DNA of 45,120 nucleotides from Burkholderiaceae bacterium (lineage in GTDB: Bacteria > Pseudomonadota > Gammaproteobacteria > Burkholderiales > Burkholderiaceae_C). Position numbers and translations under genes: made by a program. The notes beneath the pieces are model-generated. The model had not been told where the DNA came from. It worked only from the letters and a program-made list of their open reading frames with translations, and did not search any database. Positions 44,082-45,120 of the stretch are shown here, piece after piece. The stretch covers positions 1-45,120 of the forward strand of contig JABWBN010000031.1 of the NCBI GenBank assembly GCA_013360485.1. The letters are read 5' to 3'. The first letter of the stretch is position 1. Each line of letters begins with the position of its first letter.

Positions 44082-45120
44082 TCACCGCGGATGCGGGCCG
44101 ATGTCTTGCTCGGATGGATCGACGGTGGCTTTGCGCCGCGGCACGAAGTGCAGGGTCTGGGCTTTCGGCGCCGAGGGCGCGACAGGTGCGGGCGGTGGTA
44201 CGATACGACCGCAGTCGTCGGCCAGCGCCGCTTCGCGGGCACTGCACACGGCCAGCACGTCGTGCGAGAGATGGTCCAGGATGCGCAGCAGATGGCCCAT
44301 GCCGCGTGCGTGGGTCGTGCCGTAGCCCTTGACCAATCGACCGCATCGGGCCAGTTCCAGGCCCAGGCTGGGTTGCTCGCGCACGCCTTCGCCCACGGCG
44401 CCGAGCCATCGCTCGATGAGCCGTTGCTCCTCGGTCCAGCGGCTGCCGTGCGGGCGCACGTGGCGCAACGATGCCAGCAGGCGCAACACGGTCAACCCGG
44501 CCACCGTGTGGCTGGGCAGGCGTATCGCCCAGCCCCACGACGGCCGGCCCGATTGGACGCGCTGTGCGTCCCAACGCCGAACGCGCTCGGCCCATGCGGA
44601 AGGCAGCAGCGCTGCGATCTCGGGCACACCGGGGCGGAAGTGATCGCGGACGCGCAGCAGGTCCTCAGGGTCCGCGCCGACCTCGCGCCGCACGCGCTCG
44701 AACCGCGTGGCTGCTGCCTTGAGCTGGGCCACTCGGGCGATGTCGTCGAACGCCATCCACAGTGCCAGCCACCGCGCCGTCTCACGCGTCACGGCGTGAC
44801 CCGTGTGCGCCTGCGGATCGGCCGCCAATTCGGCCTGGTGGACGGCCCGGACCCGTTCCAGGTAGAGCTGCGCATAGGTCTCATCCTGGTACTCGCGCAG
44901 CCGCTCCACCCCTTGCGCCAGCAGCGTGTGAACAGCGGGTGCGAAGCGCTCGGCCCATGGCTGGGGCAGTGGCGATGCCGGGCGCTGCACGGCGTTGCCA
45001 CACGAGGCCCGGCCGGCAGGACCGCCCAGCACAGGCGAGGCAGTGACTGGCCCAGCGTTCGCGTCAGCCAACAGCGCCCGCACCCGGTCCCAGGCCAGCG
45101 CGAACCCTCGCAGGCTCGCC
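44082..45120 (-). CDS. Indolepyruvate oxidoreductase beta-type protein, C-terminal part (runs off window)
   Basis: The reading frame is open to the right edge, so about 346 residues of a longer protein are seen. The sequence matches the C-terminal helical (DUF6537-type) extension found in long indolepyruvate ferredoxin oxidoreductase beta-family proteins: 'YQDETYAQLYLERVRAVHQA', 'HAVTRETARWLALWMAFDDI', 'VRDHFRPGVPEIAALLPSAW', 'PSHTVAGLTVLRLLASLRHV' and 'LARCGRLVKGYGTTHARGMG'. These enzymes oxidise aryl-pyruvates from aromatic amino acids to aryl-acetyl-CoA with ferredoxin. The pyruvate-binding domain would lie outside the window. The track's start at 45083 is only an internal GTG. Confidence 0.75.
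   Translation of the reverse strand, partial: ASLRGFALAWDRVRALLADANAGPVTASPVLGGPAGRASCGNAVQRPASPLPQPWAERFAPAVHTLLAQGVERLREYQDETYAQLYLERVRAVHQAELAADPQAHTGHAVTRETARWLALWMAFDDIARVAQLKAAATRFERVRREVGADPEDLLRVRDHFRPGVPEIAALLPSAWAERVRRWDAQRVQSGRPSWGWAIRLPSHTVAGLTVLRLLASLRHVRPHGSRWTEEQRLIERWLGAVGEGVREQPSLGLELARCGRLVKGYGTTHARGMGHLLRILDHLSHDVLAVCSAREAALADDCGRIVPPPAPVAPSAPKAQTLHFVPRRKATVDPSEQDIGPHPR

Overview
The window is high-GC, densely packed chromosomal DNA with gene content and order typical of a betaproteobacterium of the Burkholderiales (Comamonadaceae/Rubrivivax-Leptothrix-like). The pointers are the ygfZ <-> mltG-tmk-holB-pilZ-tatD block, the DUF3138-like outer-membrane protein and the hotdog-GNAT fusion. 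This placement is by eye; no database search was possible. I saw no tRNA, rRNA, CRISPR array or insertion sequence.

Region 1 (69-10526) is a phenol-phosphorylation/carboxylation locus. A leftward operon of seven genes encodes the two catalytic subunits of a phenylphosphate-synthase-type enzyme (PEP-synthase-like; His569 in subunit 1), a UbiD-family carboxylase, a UPF0261/Tm-1-like protein, a Nudix hydrolase, a CBS-domain protein (the third phenylphosphate-synthase subunit) and a UbiX-type flavin prenyltransferase that would make prenyl-FMN for the UbiD protein. A DmpR/XylR-type sigma-54 activator is transcribed divergently. It keeps the zinc site and the two phenol-binding residues known from DmpR/MopR. 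The 447-bp gap between them holds a near-perfect -24/-12 promoter facing the operon and two candidate enhancer sites about 41 bp apart. A small PPOX-fold flavin protein is translationally coupled to the activator gene.

Region 2 (10510-27042) is a polyamine (putrescine) uptake and gamma-glutamylation catabolism cluster, almost all leftward: omega-aminotransferase, puuB, puuD, puuA, spuC-like aminotransferase, potFGHI-type ABC importer, outer-membrane barrel, puuC, a second glutamine-synthetase-like ligase and an EamA exporter. An Lrp/AsnC regulator is divergent, with two 15-bp palindromes of identical layout 42 bp apart in the shared promoter region.

Region 3 (27059-31569) holds a hemerythrin-domain protein, isocitrate lyase (aceA) with a repeat-rich leader and a strong terminator hairpin, and a GntR/YtrA-type regulator with its two-gene ABC transporter.

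Region 4 (31744-36093) holds an orphan P-loop ATPase behind an AT-rich promoter, an iron-dependent alcohol dehydrogenase, an HSL-type esterase and a thioesterase-acetyltransferase fusion.

Region 5 (36102-42924) is housekeeping: ygfZ, then mltG-tmk-holB-pilZ-tatD with 4-bp overlaps at three junctions, an exported ankyrin protein with terminator hairpins, a 73-aa small protein and a periplasmic hypothetical.

The right edge holds a truncated amidohydrolase and the C-terminal part of an indolepyruvate oxidoreductase beta-type protein that runs off the window. Bases 1-68 hold nothing I can identify.
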